Of a stretch of DNA of 13,581 nt, positions 1 to 8,166 are shown piece by piece (positions within the stretch are counted from its first letter, which is position 1; each line of letters opens with the position of its first letter). The notes under the pieces were generated by a model. The model was not told the origin of the DNA. It saw only the letters and a list, made by a program, of their open reading frames with translations, and searched no databases. Position numbers and translations under genes: made by a program. The DNA is from Fidelibacterota bacterium (GTDB lineage: Bacteria; Fidelibacterota; Marinisomatia; SCGC-AAA003-L08; D37C17), in contig JABHHG010000114.1 in NCBI GenBank assembly GCA_018671635.1, forward strand, positions 1 to 13,581. Reading direction: 5' to 3'.

Positions 1-825
1 CAAATCAAAATAATTTCTACACGTGGCGATGAAGACCAAACCACACCCCTCCCCGAAGTTGGAGATAAAGGATTTTTTACTGCAGAAATCGAAGCAGAAC
101 TATTGGCCGAAACCATAGATATAGCCGTTCATAGTATGAAAGATTTACCTGCAGATTTGGGCCCTGATTTTAAAATTGGGGCTGTTCCTAAACGGTTTTC
201 ATATCGTGATGTATTGGTTACCAATTCACCTATGGAATTTAAAGATTTACCCAAAAATGCAACTATCGCTACGGGGAGTCTCCGTCGTGGGTTACAAGTT
301 AAATCCCTACACCATGATATTAATATTGTGGATGTTCGCGGCAATATTGATACTCGCATCCAAAAATTGAAAGATAATAATTGGGATGGCCTAATTATGG
401 CTGAAGCGGCTATAAAACGTTTAAAATTGGATGTTCCCTATTATCAATTTTCAAATGATGAAATGACACCGGCTGCAGGTCAAGGTGCCGTTGCAATTGA
501 AATTGCATCCAAGCGAACCGATTTGAACAAAATATTGTCTAAGATAAATCATAATCCATCTTCAATAGCGGTTGAGATTGAGCGACATATTATCAATAAA
601 CTGGAAGGTGGCTGTAAAACGCCAGTTGGATGTTTGGCCACCATCCATAAAAATAAACTTAAAATTGAGGCCTATCTTTCTGATATTTCAGGAACTCACG
701 TAATTCGCATTTCAGATTTTGGGCAATTGAGTGATAAAGATGAAATTATTGAAAATATGTTAATAGCCTTCATTGATGAAGGTGCCAAAAAAATTATAGA
801 TTCAAATCGGGAAGCATTGGTGTAA
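1..825 (+). CDS. hemC: Porphobilinogen deaminase (hydroxymethylbilane synthase), 5'-truncated by window edge
   Basis: Polymerises four porphobilinogen molecules into hydroxymethylbilane in the cytosol. The frame is open from base 1, and 274 residues are visible. The family is about 300-310 residues, so roughly 30-40 N-terminal residues lie outside the window. Visible motifs (window numbering) are TRGD at residues 7-10, AVHSMKD at 42-48 with the catalytic-Asp equivalent D48, the substrate-binding ATGSLRRG arginines R95/R96, DVRGNIDTR, and LEGGCKTPVG with C205 (bases 613-615). C205 is the attachment site of the dipyrromethane cofactor. A TTG at 103 could be read as a start but lies inside the conserved domain, so the true start is upstream of the window. 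The TAA stop shares its last base with the hemD ATG (TAATG), so translation is probably coupled. It is the first visible gene of the hem operon. Confidence 0.97.
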   Translation, partial: QIKIISTRGDEDQTTPLPEVGDKGFFTAEIEAELLAETIDIAVHSMKDLPADLGPDFKIGAVPKRFSYRDVLVTNSPMEFKDLPKNATIATGSLRRGLQVKSLHHDINIVDVRGNIDTRIQKLKDNNWDGLIMAEAAIKRLKLDVPYYQFSNDEMTPAAGQGAVAIEIASKRTDLNKILSKINHNPSSIAVEIERHIINKLEGGCKTPVGCLATIHKNKLKIEAYLSDISGTHVIRISDFGQLSDKDEIIENMLIAFIDEGAKKIIDSNREALV

Positions 826-1520
826 TGCCTAATTTAATTTATTGGACACTTCAAAACGATTTCCCGCAAGAATGGCAGCCTAAATTTACTGAGTTGGATT
901 ATTCTATTCAACATACACCGCTTATCGAATTAACCGTAAATAAATCATATTCTATAATTACAGATTCTGTGGATAATTTTGATGAACTTATTATATCCAG
1001 TCAATTTGCTGCACAAAAAATTTCAACTACGCTTAAAAATCAAAAGTATAAATTTTATATAGTTGGCTCACAGGCTTCATCAATTTTGAAAGAAGCGGGA
1101 CATGAAATCCTCCATGTTTCAGAAAATTCTGAAAGCTTAGCGGCGTATATAAAACATAAAACAGATGTAAAAATCCTTCATTTATGCTCCGAAAAAAGTA
1201 ATGTGGATATTTGGCCAAACAATGTAAAAACCGTCCCTTTTTATAGCCCCACGGAAAATACAAATTTCAATCTCAAGACAGATAATATTGATAGAGACTC
1301 AATCATCGTTTTTGGTAGTCCATCAGGTGTGGATATTTGGTTTACTAAAAATATAGATATATCTGATTCTACCATTGCGGCTATTGGAAGAACCACTGCT
1401 AACCGATTTTCAACATATACAAATAAACCAATAATTGTACCAAAAATATCCACAATCAACCATTTATGTGAAGCTATTTATAACCATTTAAAACACTCAA
1501 ATTATGAACCCACAGAATAA
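825..1520 (+). CDS. hemD: Uroporphyrinogen-III synthase
   Basis: Cyclises hydroxymethylbilane and inverts ring D to give uroporphyrinogen III. The protein has 231 residues, slightly short for a family of about 240-260. HemD sequences are poorly conserved, so the call rests on position plus the characteristic pieces. These are LIISSQFAA (56-64) and IVGSQASSILKEAG (79-92) in the first lobe, then FGSPSGV (163-169), IAAIGRTTA (184-192) and a C-terminal IxTINHLCEAI helix in the second. The start overlaps the hemC stop by one base. No clear Shine-Dalgarno precedes it, which fits reinitiation after hemC. The end overlaps hemE by 17 nt. Confidence 0.9.
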   Translation: MPNLIYWTLQNDFPQEWQPKFTELDYSIQHTPLIELTVNKSYSIITDSVDNFDELIISSQFAAQKISTTLKNQKYKFYIVGSQASSILKEAGHEILHVSENSESLAAYIKHKTDVKILHLCSEKSNVDIWPNNVKTVPFYSPTENTNFNLKTDNIDRDSIIVFGSPSGVDIWFTKNIDISDSTIAAIGRTTANRFSTYTNKPIIVPKISTINHLCEAIYNHLKHSNYEPTE

Positions 1521-2568
1521 AATTTTCATTGATGCCTGTTATGGTAATCCTGTACCTTATACTCCATTATGGATAATGCGACAAGCGGGACGATATTTAC
1601 CCGAATACCGTGCCATACGAAAACAGCATACATTCCATGAAATGATGCATACACCAGATCTGATGACAGAGGTTACTCTCCAACCCATTCATCGGTATGG
1701 TTTTGATGCAGCAATCATGTTTTCCGATATTTTGGTAATTCCTGAAGCCATGGGCGTTAATTTTCAACTTATTGAAAATGTAGGACCTGTTTTTGACAAT
1801 CCATTAGATACTATGGAAAAAGTAAAATCTATTCAGCTTGCAGACCCCGCCCATCTTCAGCATGTGTTTGAAGGCGTGAAGCAAATCAGAAATGAGTTAG
1901 ATGACAGCAAAGCGCTCATCGGATTTTCAGGTGCGCCATGGACAATAGCATCCTACATGGTAGAGGGAAAACCCAGCAAAGATTATCGCCATATTCGCGC
2001 GCTCATGCATTCTGAATCAGCCGTATTTCACCATTTAATGGATACCCTAACCGAGAGCATTATTACGTATGTAACGGAGCAAGTGAAGGCTGGTGCAGAT
2101 GCTATTCAGATTTTTGATACTAATGCCAGCTATTTATCCCGTGATGTTTTTGAGGTATTTTCATTTCCCTATCTAAAGCGGATTGTGAGTGCTGTAAATG
2201 CGCTGAATGTACCTTGTATTCTTTTTGTAAAAGGTGGAGGCTATTGGTTAGACTTACTCAAAACCTCTAATGCCCCAGTATTAGGCATTGACTGGACCGT
2301 CTCTCTGAATGATGCTAAATTAACGGTAAACGATTCAGTTTCTTTACAAGGAAATCTTGATCCATCCATTCTATTGGCTCCCAATCATATAATTGAAAAA
2401 GAAGTATGTAAAGTATTAGAATCTTATGGTGAGGGCAATGGACATATCTTCAATTTGGGACATGGCATTACACCGGATATACCACTTGAAGCGGTCCAAA
2501 TGGTAGTAGATACCGTAAGAGCCGAGAGTCCAAAATACAAATTGCAAACTATTGAGATGGATGAATAA
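1504..2568 (+). CDS. hemE: Uroporphyrinogen decarboxylase
   Basis: Removes the four acetate carboxyls of uroporphyrinogen III to yield coproporphyrinogen III; cofactor-free cytosolic TIM barrel. At 354 residues it has the normal family length. Motifs include WIMRQAGRYLPEYR (23-36) with substrate-binding R26 and R30, FSDILVIPEAMG with D75 as the essential-Asp equivalent, GFSGAPWTIASYMVEG, FDTNASYLS, GIDWTVSL, LQGNLDP, and NLGHGI with H320. The ATG at 1504 places the conserved motif at the usual distance from the N-terminus. It lies inside the 3' end of hemD (17-nt overlap) with no recognisable Shine-Dalgarno. The 3' end overlaps hemF by 8 nt (ATGAATAA). Confidence 0.98.
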   Translation: MNPQNKIFIDACYGNPVPYTPLWIMRQAGRYLPEYRAIRKQHTFHEMMHTPDLMTEVTLQPIHRYGFDAAIMFSDILVIPEAMGVNFQLIENVGPVFDNPLDTMEKVKSIQLADPAHLQHVFEGVKQIRNELDDSKALIGFSGAPWTIASYMVEGKPSKDYRHIRALMHSESAVFHHLMDTLTESIITYVTEQVKAGADAIQIFDTNASYLSRDVFEVFSFPYLKRIVSAVNALNVPCILFVKGGGYWLDLLKTSNAPVLGIDWTVSLNDAKLTVNDSVSLQGNLDPSILLAPNHIIEKEVCKVLESYGEGNGHIFNLGHGITPDIPLEAVQMVVDTVRAESPKYKLQTIEMDE

Positions 2569-3436
2569 AAACTTAATTACTAATTCATTCAAGCATATTC
2601 AAGACCATATTTGTGCGGGACTTACTGAGGTTTCGGGGCAAGCATATCATGAAGATAATTGGACATACTCTGATGGTGATGGTGGTGGTCGAACTCGTAT
2701 TTTTTCGGGTGATTATATTGAAAAGGGTGGTGTTAATTTTTCGGCATTAAATGGGACACTCTCTGAAAAAATGGCATCAAAATTAAAAGGTGGTGGTCGC
2801 GACTTTTTCGCCACGGGTGTATCATTAGTAATTCATCCCAAAAATCCATTTGTGCCCACAGTACATATGAATATCCGCTATATTGAGCGTGGTGGCAAGG
2901 GTTGGTTTGGGGGCGGTATAGATTTAACTCCCTTTTACCCCAATACCCCAAATATTATTGACTTTCATAAATCACTAAAAAATATTTGTGATAATCATGT
3001 CATTGCAGATTACTCCAAATTTAAAGAAGAGTGTGATAATTACTTTTATGTTAAGCATCGCAATGAAGCCCGTGGGGTGGGTGGAATATTTTTCGACTAT
3101 CTCTCTGAACATTCTGAGCAAACATTTGATTTTGTAAAAGATGTGGGAATAGGCTTCAACCAAATATACTTACCCATATTTACTGAAAATAAAGACAAAC
3201 CATTTACTGAAAAACAACGTGAGTTTCAGCTCTATCGTCGTGGGAGATATGTAGAATTCAATTTAGTTTATGACCGAGGCACATTGTTTGGGCTGGAAAC
3301 GCAAGGACGGATTGAATCCATTCTCATGTCACTACCTCCACTCGCTTCATGGATGTATAATTGGTCACCAGAGCCAAATACACCTGAAGCTGAATTATAT
3401 GAAATTATTAAACCACAAGATTGGGTGAATCAGTAA
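2561..3436 (+). CDS. hemF: Oxygen-dependent coproporphyrinogen-III oxidase
   Basis: Uses O2 to decarboxylate two propionates of coproporphyrinogen III, giving protoporphyrinogen IX. With the ATG at 2561 the protein is 291 residues, close to the roughly 300 of the family. Conserved blocks in order are GGGRTRIF, EKGGVNFSALNG, TVHMNIRYIE, GWFGGGIDLTPFYP, HRNEARGVGGIFFDYL, YRRGRYVEFNLVYDRGT, FGLETQGRIESILMSLPP. A TTG three codons upstream (2552) is in frame. I prefer 2561 because ATG is a stronger start and it creates the ATGAATAA overlap with the hemE stop that recurs at other junctions in this window. HemF requires molecular oxygen, and no HemN/HemW-like gene is present here, so this branch is aerobic. 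One base separates it from hemH. Confidence 0.98.
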   Translation: MNKNLITNSFKHIQDHICAGLTEVSGQAYHEDNWTYSDGDGGGRTRIFSGDYIEKGGVNFSALNGTLSEKMASKLKGGGRDFFATGVSLVIHPKNPFVPTVHMNIRYIERGGKGWFGGGIDLTPFYPNTPNIIDFHKSLKNICDNHVIADYSKFKEECDNYFYVKHRNEARGVGGIFFDYLSEHSEQTFDFVKDVGIGFNQIYLPIFTENKDKPFTEKQREFQLYRRGRYVEFNLVYDRGTLFGLETQGRIESILMSLPPLASWMYNWSPEPNTPEAELYEIIKPQDWVNQ

Positions 3437-3437
3437 A

Positions 3438-4451
3438 ATGAAAAAAGCAGTATTACTCATAAACCTAGGTACTCCCAATTCACCTACAATTCTATCAGTA
3501 TGGAAGTATTTACGACAATTCCTCATGGATCCACGGGTAATTGACATCCCATACTTACTTAGATATTTTTTGGTAAATTTCATTATAATTCCCAGTAGAG
3601 TATCCAATTCTACAAAAGAGTATAAAAAATTATGGGGGAAATTTGGAATATCCCCATTAGTGAATTATGCCGAAAATCTAACAATTAAGTTAAATAGTAA
3701 ATTCCAAAATAAGGCTGATTTTTACTTTGCTATGCGATATCAAAACCCCTCAATAGATTCAGTATTAGCAGATATATATTTAAAAAATTATGAAGAATTA
3801 GTTATTCTACCTCTTTACCCACAATATGCATCAGCATCTACTGGGTCAACTATAGAACATTGTAATAAGATTATTAATAAATGGTGGAATATCCCTAAAA
3901 TTAAAATCATCAATCACTTTTATAATCATGAATCATATATCAAGTGTTTTGTGGATAATACTAGAAAATTAGATTATAATACTTATGACCATATACTTTT
4001 CTCATACCATGGTTTACCTGAGCGGCATGTAGATAAAACCTATACTGATAATTCAATTTGTGAAGATAATAGCTGTGAAGAGGGAATGAGTGATACTAAT
4101 AAATTCTGTTATAAGGCGATGTGCTATGAAACATCCAATTTAATAGCCTCCAGTCTAAGGATACCTCATGATAAATTCTCTGTCTGCTTTCAATCCAGGT
4201 TAGATGACAAATGGATCAAGCCATATACCGACAAGGTGATGTTAGATTTAGTGGCATCAAGTCGTAAAAAGGTGTTGGTGCTCTCTCCTGCATTCGTCAG
4301 TGATTGTCTGGAAACTTCCATCGAAATTAGTGAACGCTATAAAAACATATTTATTGAATATGGTGGAGAAGAATTCACGTTAGTGCCCAGCCTGAATGAC
4401 AATGATAATTGGGTGGATGCTGTGGCCGAAATTATTAATTCTCATGGCTAA
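3438..4451 (+). CDS. hemH: Ferrochelatase (protoporphyrin type) with internal four-cysteine segment
   Basis: Inserts Fe2+ into protoporphyrin IX to make protoheme. It has 337 residues, a usual length. The N-terminal LLINLGTPNSP, ILPLYPQYASASTGST (123-138), the FSYHGLPERH motif with catalytic H191, and SPAFVSDCLETSIEI with E292 are all present. Between H191 and the C-terminal half lie C208, C213, C224 and C229 (spacing CX4CX10CX4C). This resembles the internal cysteine segment of the bacterial ferrochelatases reported to hold a [2Fe-2S] cluster; the cluster itself is inferred here. The gene starts one base after the hemF stop and has no strong ribosome binding site, consistent with coupling. 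The end overlaps hemG by 8 nt (ATGGCTAA). Coexistence with HemF and a HemY-type oxidase supports the classical protoporphyrin-dependent route. Confidence 0.97.
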   Translation: MKKAVLLINLGTPNSPTILSVWKYLRQFLMDPRVIDIPYLLRYFLVNFIIIPSRVSNSTKEYKKLWGKFGISPLVNYAENLTIKLNSKFQNKADFYFAMRYQNPSIDSVLADIYLKNYEELVILPLYPQYASASTGSTIEHCNKIINKWWNIPKIKIINHFYNHESYIKCFVDNTRKLDYNTYDHILFSYHGLPERHVDKTYTDNSICEDNSCEEGMSDTNKFCYKAMCYETSNLIASSLRIPHDKFSVCFQSRLDDKWIKPYTDKVMLDLVASSRKKVLVLSPAFVSDCLETSIEISERYKNIFIEYGGEEFTLVPSLNDNDNWVDAVAEIINSHG

Positions 4452-5814
4452 AAATGTGGCTATTATTGGCGGTGGAATTGCAGGACTCACAGCAGCCTAT
4501 TATCTGAAAAAATCTGGAATTACCCCCACTGTTTTTGAAGCATCCTCTCAACTTGGGGGCGTAATACAATCAGACACCATTGATGGCTTCACTATTGAGA
4601 ATGGTCCAAATACCCTTTTACTCTCAGACCAACGCACAGTTGAAATGTTTGATGATTTGGGCTTACAATTTGAAGATGCATCTCCAAATTCAAAAAATAG
4701 ATATGTGGTAAAAGATAAGCAATTAGTTGCTGTACCCATGTCCATAAAATCATTTATCACTACATCTTTATTTTCATGGACATCCAAATTTAAAATTATC
4801 ACGGAAGCCTTTCGGCAAAATAAACCATTAGGAGATGAAGAATCTGTGTCTCAATTTATTATTAGACGATTCGGCAAAGAAGTGTTGGTCTATGCAGTAA
4901 ATCCATTCATTGCAGGCACCTATGCCGGTGATCCGGATAGCTTAAGTATTGAGCATTCATTTCCTCTACTGGAAAATACGGAGCGTGTTTATGGTAGTGT
5001 AATTGGTGGTTTTTTTAAAAACCGAAAAAAACAGAATCCCCATAAGATTAAACGCAGAACCATATCATTCCCTAAAGGAGTGGCGGAATTAACACATGCA
5101 CTTTCTAATTATCTATCAGATAGTACGCATCTTAATACCACCATTTCTGATATTTCTAAAACAGATAATTCATTTACGCTCACCAATACTCAAAATGGAA
5201 AAATGGAATCCAGTTCATTTGATGAAATCATTTGCACCGTGCCTACATATTCGTTGAAAAATATTACCATAAATGGAGAAGATTATCCAGATTTTGACGA
5301 ACTGGGTGAAATCAATTATCCTCCAGTTATATCAATTTCTTTGGGATATAAAAAAGAGCACATCCCCCATTCACTTGAAGGATTTGGGGCATTAGTTCCT
5401 AAATGTGAAAATATGAATATTTTAGGCGTTTTATTTTCATCATCATTATTCAACAATCGTGCACCAAAAGACCATTCTCTCCTTACTGTATTTATAGGCG
5501 GTTCCAGACAACCTGAACTGACAGTACTATCAGAAATTGAGAGAGTCCAGTTAGCAAAAGAAGATTTAGAGACGTTATTGGGGATTTCAACAGAACCAGC
5601 ATTCATGCACCAAACCTTGTGGAAAAAAGCGATTCCTCAGTATCATGTGGGTTATGGCCATTATAAAAGCATTATGAACATGATAGAAGCTAAATTAAGA
5701 GGCTTTCATTTTGCGGGTAATTATGTTAATGGAATTTCTATACAAGATACCATTTTGAGTAGTATGAATTTAGTAAATGAGTTAAATCGCCATTCTTCAA
5801 CGTGCTCAGAATGA
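4444..5814 (+). CDS. hemG: Protoporphyrinogen oxidase, HemY-type FAD enzyme
   Basis: Oxidises protoporphyrinogen IX to protoporphyrin IX using FAD and O2. It is 456 residues, the usual size of the HemY-type (TIGR00562-like) enzyme and unrelated to the flavodoxin-like E. coli HemG. A Rossmann GGGIAG motif is at residues 9-14, a ribose-binding acidic residue (FEAS) near 32, and the C-terminal FAD-contact region HFAGNYVNGISIQDTI near 422-437. An in-frame ATG at 4396 would add 16 residues ahead of the FAD motif and is rejected; ATG 4444 overlaps the hemH stop by 8 nt. The final seven codons and the TGA lie within a short palindromic repeat-like element (5791-5820), so the C-terminal tail may be acquired. 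Members in Gram-positive bacteria oxidise coproporphyrinogen, but HemF next door and no HemQ argue for protoporphyrinogen as substrate here. Confidence 0.95.
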   Translation: MAKNVAIIGGGIAGLTAAYYLKKSGITPTVFEASSQLGGVIQSDTIDGFTIENGPNTLLLSDQRTVEMFDDLGLQFEDASPNSKNRYVVKDKQLVAVPMSIKSFITTSLFSWTSKFKIITEAFRQNKPLGDEESVSQFIIRRFGKEVLVYAVNPFIAGTYAGDPDSLSIEHSFPLLENTERVYGSVIGGFFKNRKKQNPHKIKRRTISFPKGVAELTHALSNYLSDSTHLNTTISDISKTDNSFTLTNTQNGKMESSSFDEIICTVPTYSLKNITINGEDYPDFDELGEINYPPVISISLGYKKEHIPHSLEGFGALVPKCENMNILGVLFSSSLFNNRAPKDHSLLTVFIGGSRQPELTVLSEIERVQLAKEDLETLLGISTEPAFMHQTLWKKAIPQYHVGYGHYKSIMNMIEAKLRGFHFAGNYVNGISIQDTILSSMNLVNELNRHSSTCSE

Positions 5815-5820
5815 CAAAGG
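5791..5820. repeat. Short palindromic repeat-like element at the hemG/hemB junction
   Basis: The sequence contains ATTCTTC (5792-5798) and CTCAGAATGACA (5806-5817), giving outer arms ATTCT/AGAAT (5792-5796, 5808-5812). It strongly resembles, from memory, a dispersed element of the form ATTCTTC-n-GCTCAGAATGACA found between genes in many bacterial genomes. It is the only copy I see in this window, so its repeat status here is inferred. It encodes the last seven residues and stop of hemG and runs into the AAAGGA ribosome binding site of hemB. Confidence 0.5.
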
Positions 5821-5821
5821 A
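5816..5821 (+). promoter_or_regulatory. hemB ribosome binding site AAAGGA
   Basis: AAAGGA lies 7 nt before the hemB ATG. It is the first strong Shine-Dalgarno in the hem operon; the upstream genes hemD to hemG rely on stop/start overlap or immediate adjacency. Confidence 0.7.
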
Positions 5822-5828
5822 CTAAACC

Positions 5829-6803
5829 ATGAAAAAACAACAATCTAATTTACCATTTAGACCACGACGGCTTCGTAAAAATGATAGTATTCGTCGATTG
5901 GTACGAGAAACACAAGTCAGAAATGATGATTTAATTTATCCCCTGTTTGTGCGTGACGGAAAGAATCTCAAATCTGAGATTTTATCAATGCCAGGGGTGT
6001 ATCATTTTTCACCAGATAGTATTCTTCATGAAATTGAAGCATTACTAAAACTGGGCTTAGACCGTACAATTCTTTTTGGAATCCCAAACAAGAAAGATGA
6101 AATTGGTTCAGATGTGATTTCTGAAAATGGAATTGTTCAACGCACCGCCAAAGAAATTAAATCTCGTTTTCCTGAGATGTATCTCATTAGTGATGTATGC
6201 ATGTGTGAATATACAAATCATGGACATTGCGGTATTATTATTGACAATGAAGTTCACAATGATACCACACTTACCTATTTACAGAAACAAGCAGTCTCTC
6301 ATGCTCAGGCTGGCATTGATATGGTGGCACCATCGGGAATGATGGATGGAATGATTGAGGTCATCCGTGAGGGATTGGATGATGCTGAATTTGCGGGTAC
6401 CCCCATAATGAGTTATGCTGCCAAATACTCGTCTGCATTCTATGGTCCATTTCGGGATGCAGTAGAATCTACACCCCAATTCGGTGATCGTAAACAATAC
6501 CAAATGGATCCTGCCAACAGCCGTGAAGCCCTGAAAGAAGTAGATTTAGACATGGCTGAAGGTGCGGACATCATTATGATAAAACCAGCAATGGCGTATT
6601 TAGATATTATAAGCCAAGTGAAAGATATATGTGCGCTCCCTATTGCTGCCTATAATGTAAGTGGTGAATATTCTATGGTAAAGGCGGCAGCTGAAAAAGG
6701 CTGGATTGATGAAGCCAAAGTGAGAGATGAATTATTACTCTCTATTAAACGGGCAGGTGCAGATATTATCATCAGTTATTTTGCGAAAGAATTTGTTAGC
6801 TAA
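5829..6803 (+). CDS. hemB: Delta-aminolevulinic acid dehydratase (porphobilinogen synthase), zinc type
   Basis: Condenses two 5-aminolevulinate molecules to porphobilinogen in the cytosol. The 324 residues match the family. The active-site zinc cysteines are visible in SDVCMCEYTNHGHCG (C124, C126, C134), so this is the Zn-dependent class, not the Asp-rich Mg class. Schiff-base lysines are K199 (SYAAKYSSAFYGPFRDA) and K252 (IMIKPAMAYLDI). VAPSGMMDGMI and the NVSGEYSM loop are conserved. The start is supported by an AAAGGA ribosome binding site at 5816-5821, 7 nt upstream. A 14-nt spacer separates it from hemG, making it the first gene in the visible operon with its own clear Shine-Dalgarno; hemL follows after 20 nt. 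Confidence 0.98.
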   Translation: MKKQQSNLPFRPRRLRKNDSIRRLVRETQVRNDDLIYPLFVRDGKNLKSEILSMPGVYHFSPDSILHEIEALLKLGLDRTILFGIPNKKDEIGSDVISENGIVQRTAKEIKSRFPEMYLISDVCMCEYTNHGHCGIIIDNEVHNDTTLTYLQKQAVSHAQAGIDMVAPSGMMDGMIEVIREGLDDAEFAGTPIMSYAAKYSSAFYGPFRDAVESTPQFGDRKQYQMDPANSREALKEVDLDMAEGADIIMIKPAMAYLDIISQVKDICALPIAAYNVSGEYSMVKAAAEKGWIDEAKVRDELLLSIKRAGADIIISYFAKEFVS

Positions 6804-6823
6804 TAATTAGAAAGAATTAGAAA

Positions 6824-8116
6824 ATGTCATTAATTAAAATTCAATCAACGAAACTTTTTGAAAAAGCTAAAACCCTCATGCCAGGTGGTGTAAATAGCCC
6901 AGTTAGATCATTTAAATCGGTGGGTGGTACCCCACATTTTATGGAAAAAGGTGATGGCCCATACGTTTTTGATGCCGATGGCAATCGCTTTTTAGATTTC
7001 ACCGCGTCGTGGGGTCCATTGATATTAGGACATTCACACCCCAAAATTAAAGATGCCGTAATTAATTCAGTAGAACAGGGCACAACTTTTGGCACACCAA
7101 CCAAGCGAGAAAATACATTGGCTCAAATGGTGATTGATGCGGTACCCTCCATTGAAAAAGTACGCTTTGTGAATTCTGGGACAGAAGCTACCATGAGTGC
7201 AGTTCGATTAGCCCGTGGATATACTCACCGTGATTTAATTATCAAGTTCGAAGGATGCTATCATGGCCATGGTGATTTTTTCTTATCCAATGCTGGGTCA
7301 GGACTAGCCACATTCGATCAACCTTCAAGCCCGGGGATTCCCAAGGCGGTGGTGGAGTCCACAATTACCGTACCTTATAATGACTTGAATGCAGTTCGAG
7401 AAGCCTTTGAAGGAAACCCTAGTGGAATCGCCGCTATTATATTAGAACCTATTGCAGGGAATATGGGAGTAGTTGCACCATCTGATGGGTTTCTACAAGG
7501 ACTACGAGATTTATGTACTGAATTTGATGCAGTCCTCATATTTGATGAAGTAATTACCGGTTTTAGAGTAGCTCATGGAGGGGCACAAAAAGTATTTAAT
7601 GTACTACCCGATCTGACCACATTGGGTAAAATTATTGGTGGTGGGCTTCCTGTTGGCGCTTACGGTGGTAAAGCCGAAATCATGGCATATATTGCACCCG
7701 AAGGTCCCGTATATCAAGCAGGTACATTATCTGGAAATCCCATTTCTATGGCAGGCGGAATTGCAACATTGAAGGAATTAAATACAGATGGACTCTATGA
7801 AGAACTGGAAGAAATGGGGTCATATTTTGCCGATGGACTCCGCCAAGTGGCTGCTGAAAATAATATACCAATTAAAGTGAATCAATTCGGGTCCATGGTG
7901 GGATTATTCTTTACCGATTCAGATATTAATAATTTCAGTGATGTGGCAAATTCAGAAATTGAGACTTATAATTCTTTACATGGATATTTACTGGATAATA
8001 ATATCTACTTTCCCCCATCAGGGTATGAAACCTTCTTTGTGTCTACGGCACATTCCAAAGAACATATAGATGCAGTAAAGAGAGTGTTTGGGGAGTTTTG
8101 TGCCGGACTTGGTTAA
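6824..8116 (+). CDS. hemL: Glutamate-1-semialdehyde 2,1-aminomutase
   Basis: PLP enzyme that isomerises glutamate-1-semialdehyde to 5-aminolevulinate, the entry metabolite for HemB. Its presence shows the organism uses the C5 pathway, so a glutamyl-tRNA reductase (hemA) must exist elsewhere, probably left of the window. It has 430 residues, typical length. Motifs are LMPGGVNSPVR (18-28), FVNSGTEATMSA, CYHGHGD, IFDEVITGFR (239-248; D241 contacts PLP), TLGKIIGGGLPVGAYGG with the PLP lysine K269, and YQAGTLSGNPISMAGG. The start is preceded only by a weak purine stretch (AGAAAG/AGAAAA). It is the last gene of the operon and converges with the DUF420 gene 50 nt later. Confidence 0.98.
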   Translation: MSLIKIQSTKLFEKAKTLMPGGVNSPVRSFKSVGGTPHFMEKGDGPYVFDADGNRFLDFTASWGPLILGHSHPKIKDAVINSVEQGTTFGTPTKRENTLAQMVIDAVPSIEKVRFVNSGTEATMSAVRLARGYTHRDLIIKFEGCYHGHGDFFLSNAGSGLATFDQPSSPGIPKAVVESTITVPYNDLNAVREAFEGNPSGIAAIILEPIAGNMGVVAPSDGFLQGLRDLCTEFDAVLIFDEVITGFRVAHGGAQKVFNVLPDLTTLGKIIGGGLPVGAYGGKAEIMAYIAPEGPVYQAGTLSGNPISMAGGIATLKELNTDGLYEELEEMGSYFADGLRQVAAENNIPIKVNQFGSMVGLFFTDSDINNFSDVANSEIETYNSLHGYLLDNNIYFPPSGYETFFVSTAHSKEHIDAVKRVFGEFCAGLG

Positions 8117-8130
8117 TCAAAATGTACGAG

Positions 8131-8159
8131 TGATAGAATATATCATTAATAATTATTAA
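8131..8159. terminator. Candidate weak bidirectional terminator between hemL and the DUF420 gene
   Basis: The 50-nt convergent spacer contains TGATA-GAATA-TATCA (8131-8145) followed by a perfect 14-bp palindrome TTAATAATTATTAA (8146-8159). Both stems are very AT-rich, so a stable intrinsic terminator is doubtful. The location between two convergent operons is the main support. Confidence 0.3.
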
Positions 8160-8166
8160 ATTCTTC

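Noticed and set aside
2552..2560. TTG start for hemF
   Set aside because: The ATG three codons later is a stronger start codon and family length is satisfied without the extra residues.
4396..4443. Longer hemG start at ATG 4396 (16 extra residues)
   Set aside because: It puts unconserved residues before the FAD-binding motif and lies well inside hemH; ATG 4444 gives the usual N-terminus and the recurring 8-nt overlap.
5316..5606. 96-residue minus-strand open frame inside hemG
   Set aside because: Antisense shadow of a well-supported gene; no ribosome binding site or recognisable domain.
4444..5814. HemG acting as a coproporphyrinogen oxidase (CgoX) in the coproporphyrin-dependent pathway
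   Set aside because: HemF is present in the same operon and no HemQ is seen, so the classical protoporphyrin route is more likely.
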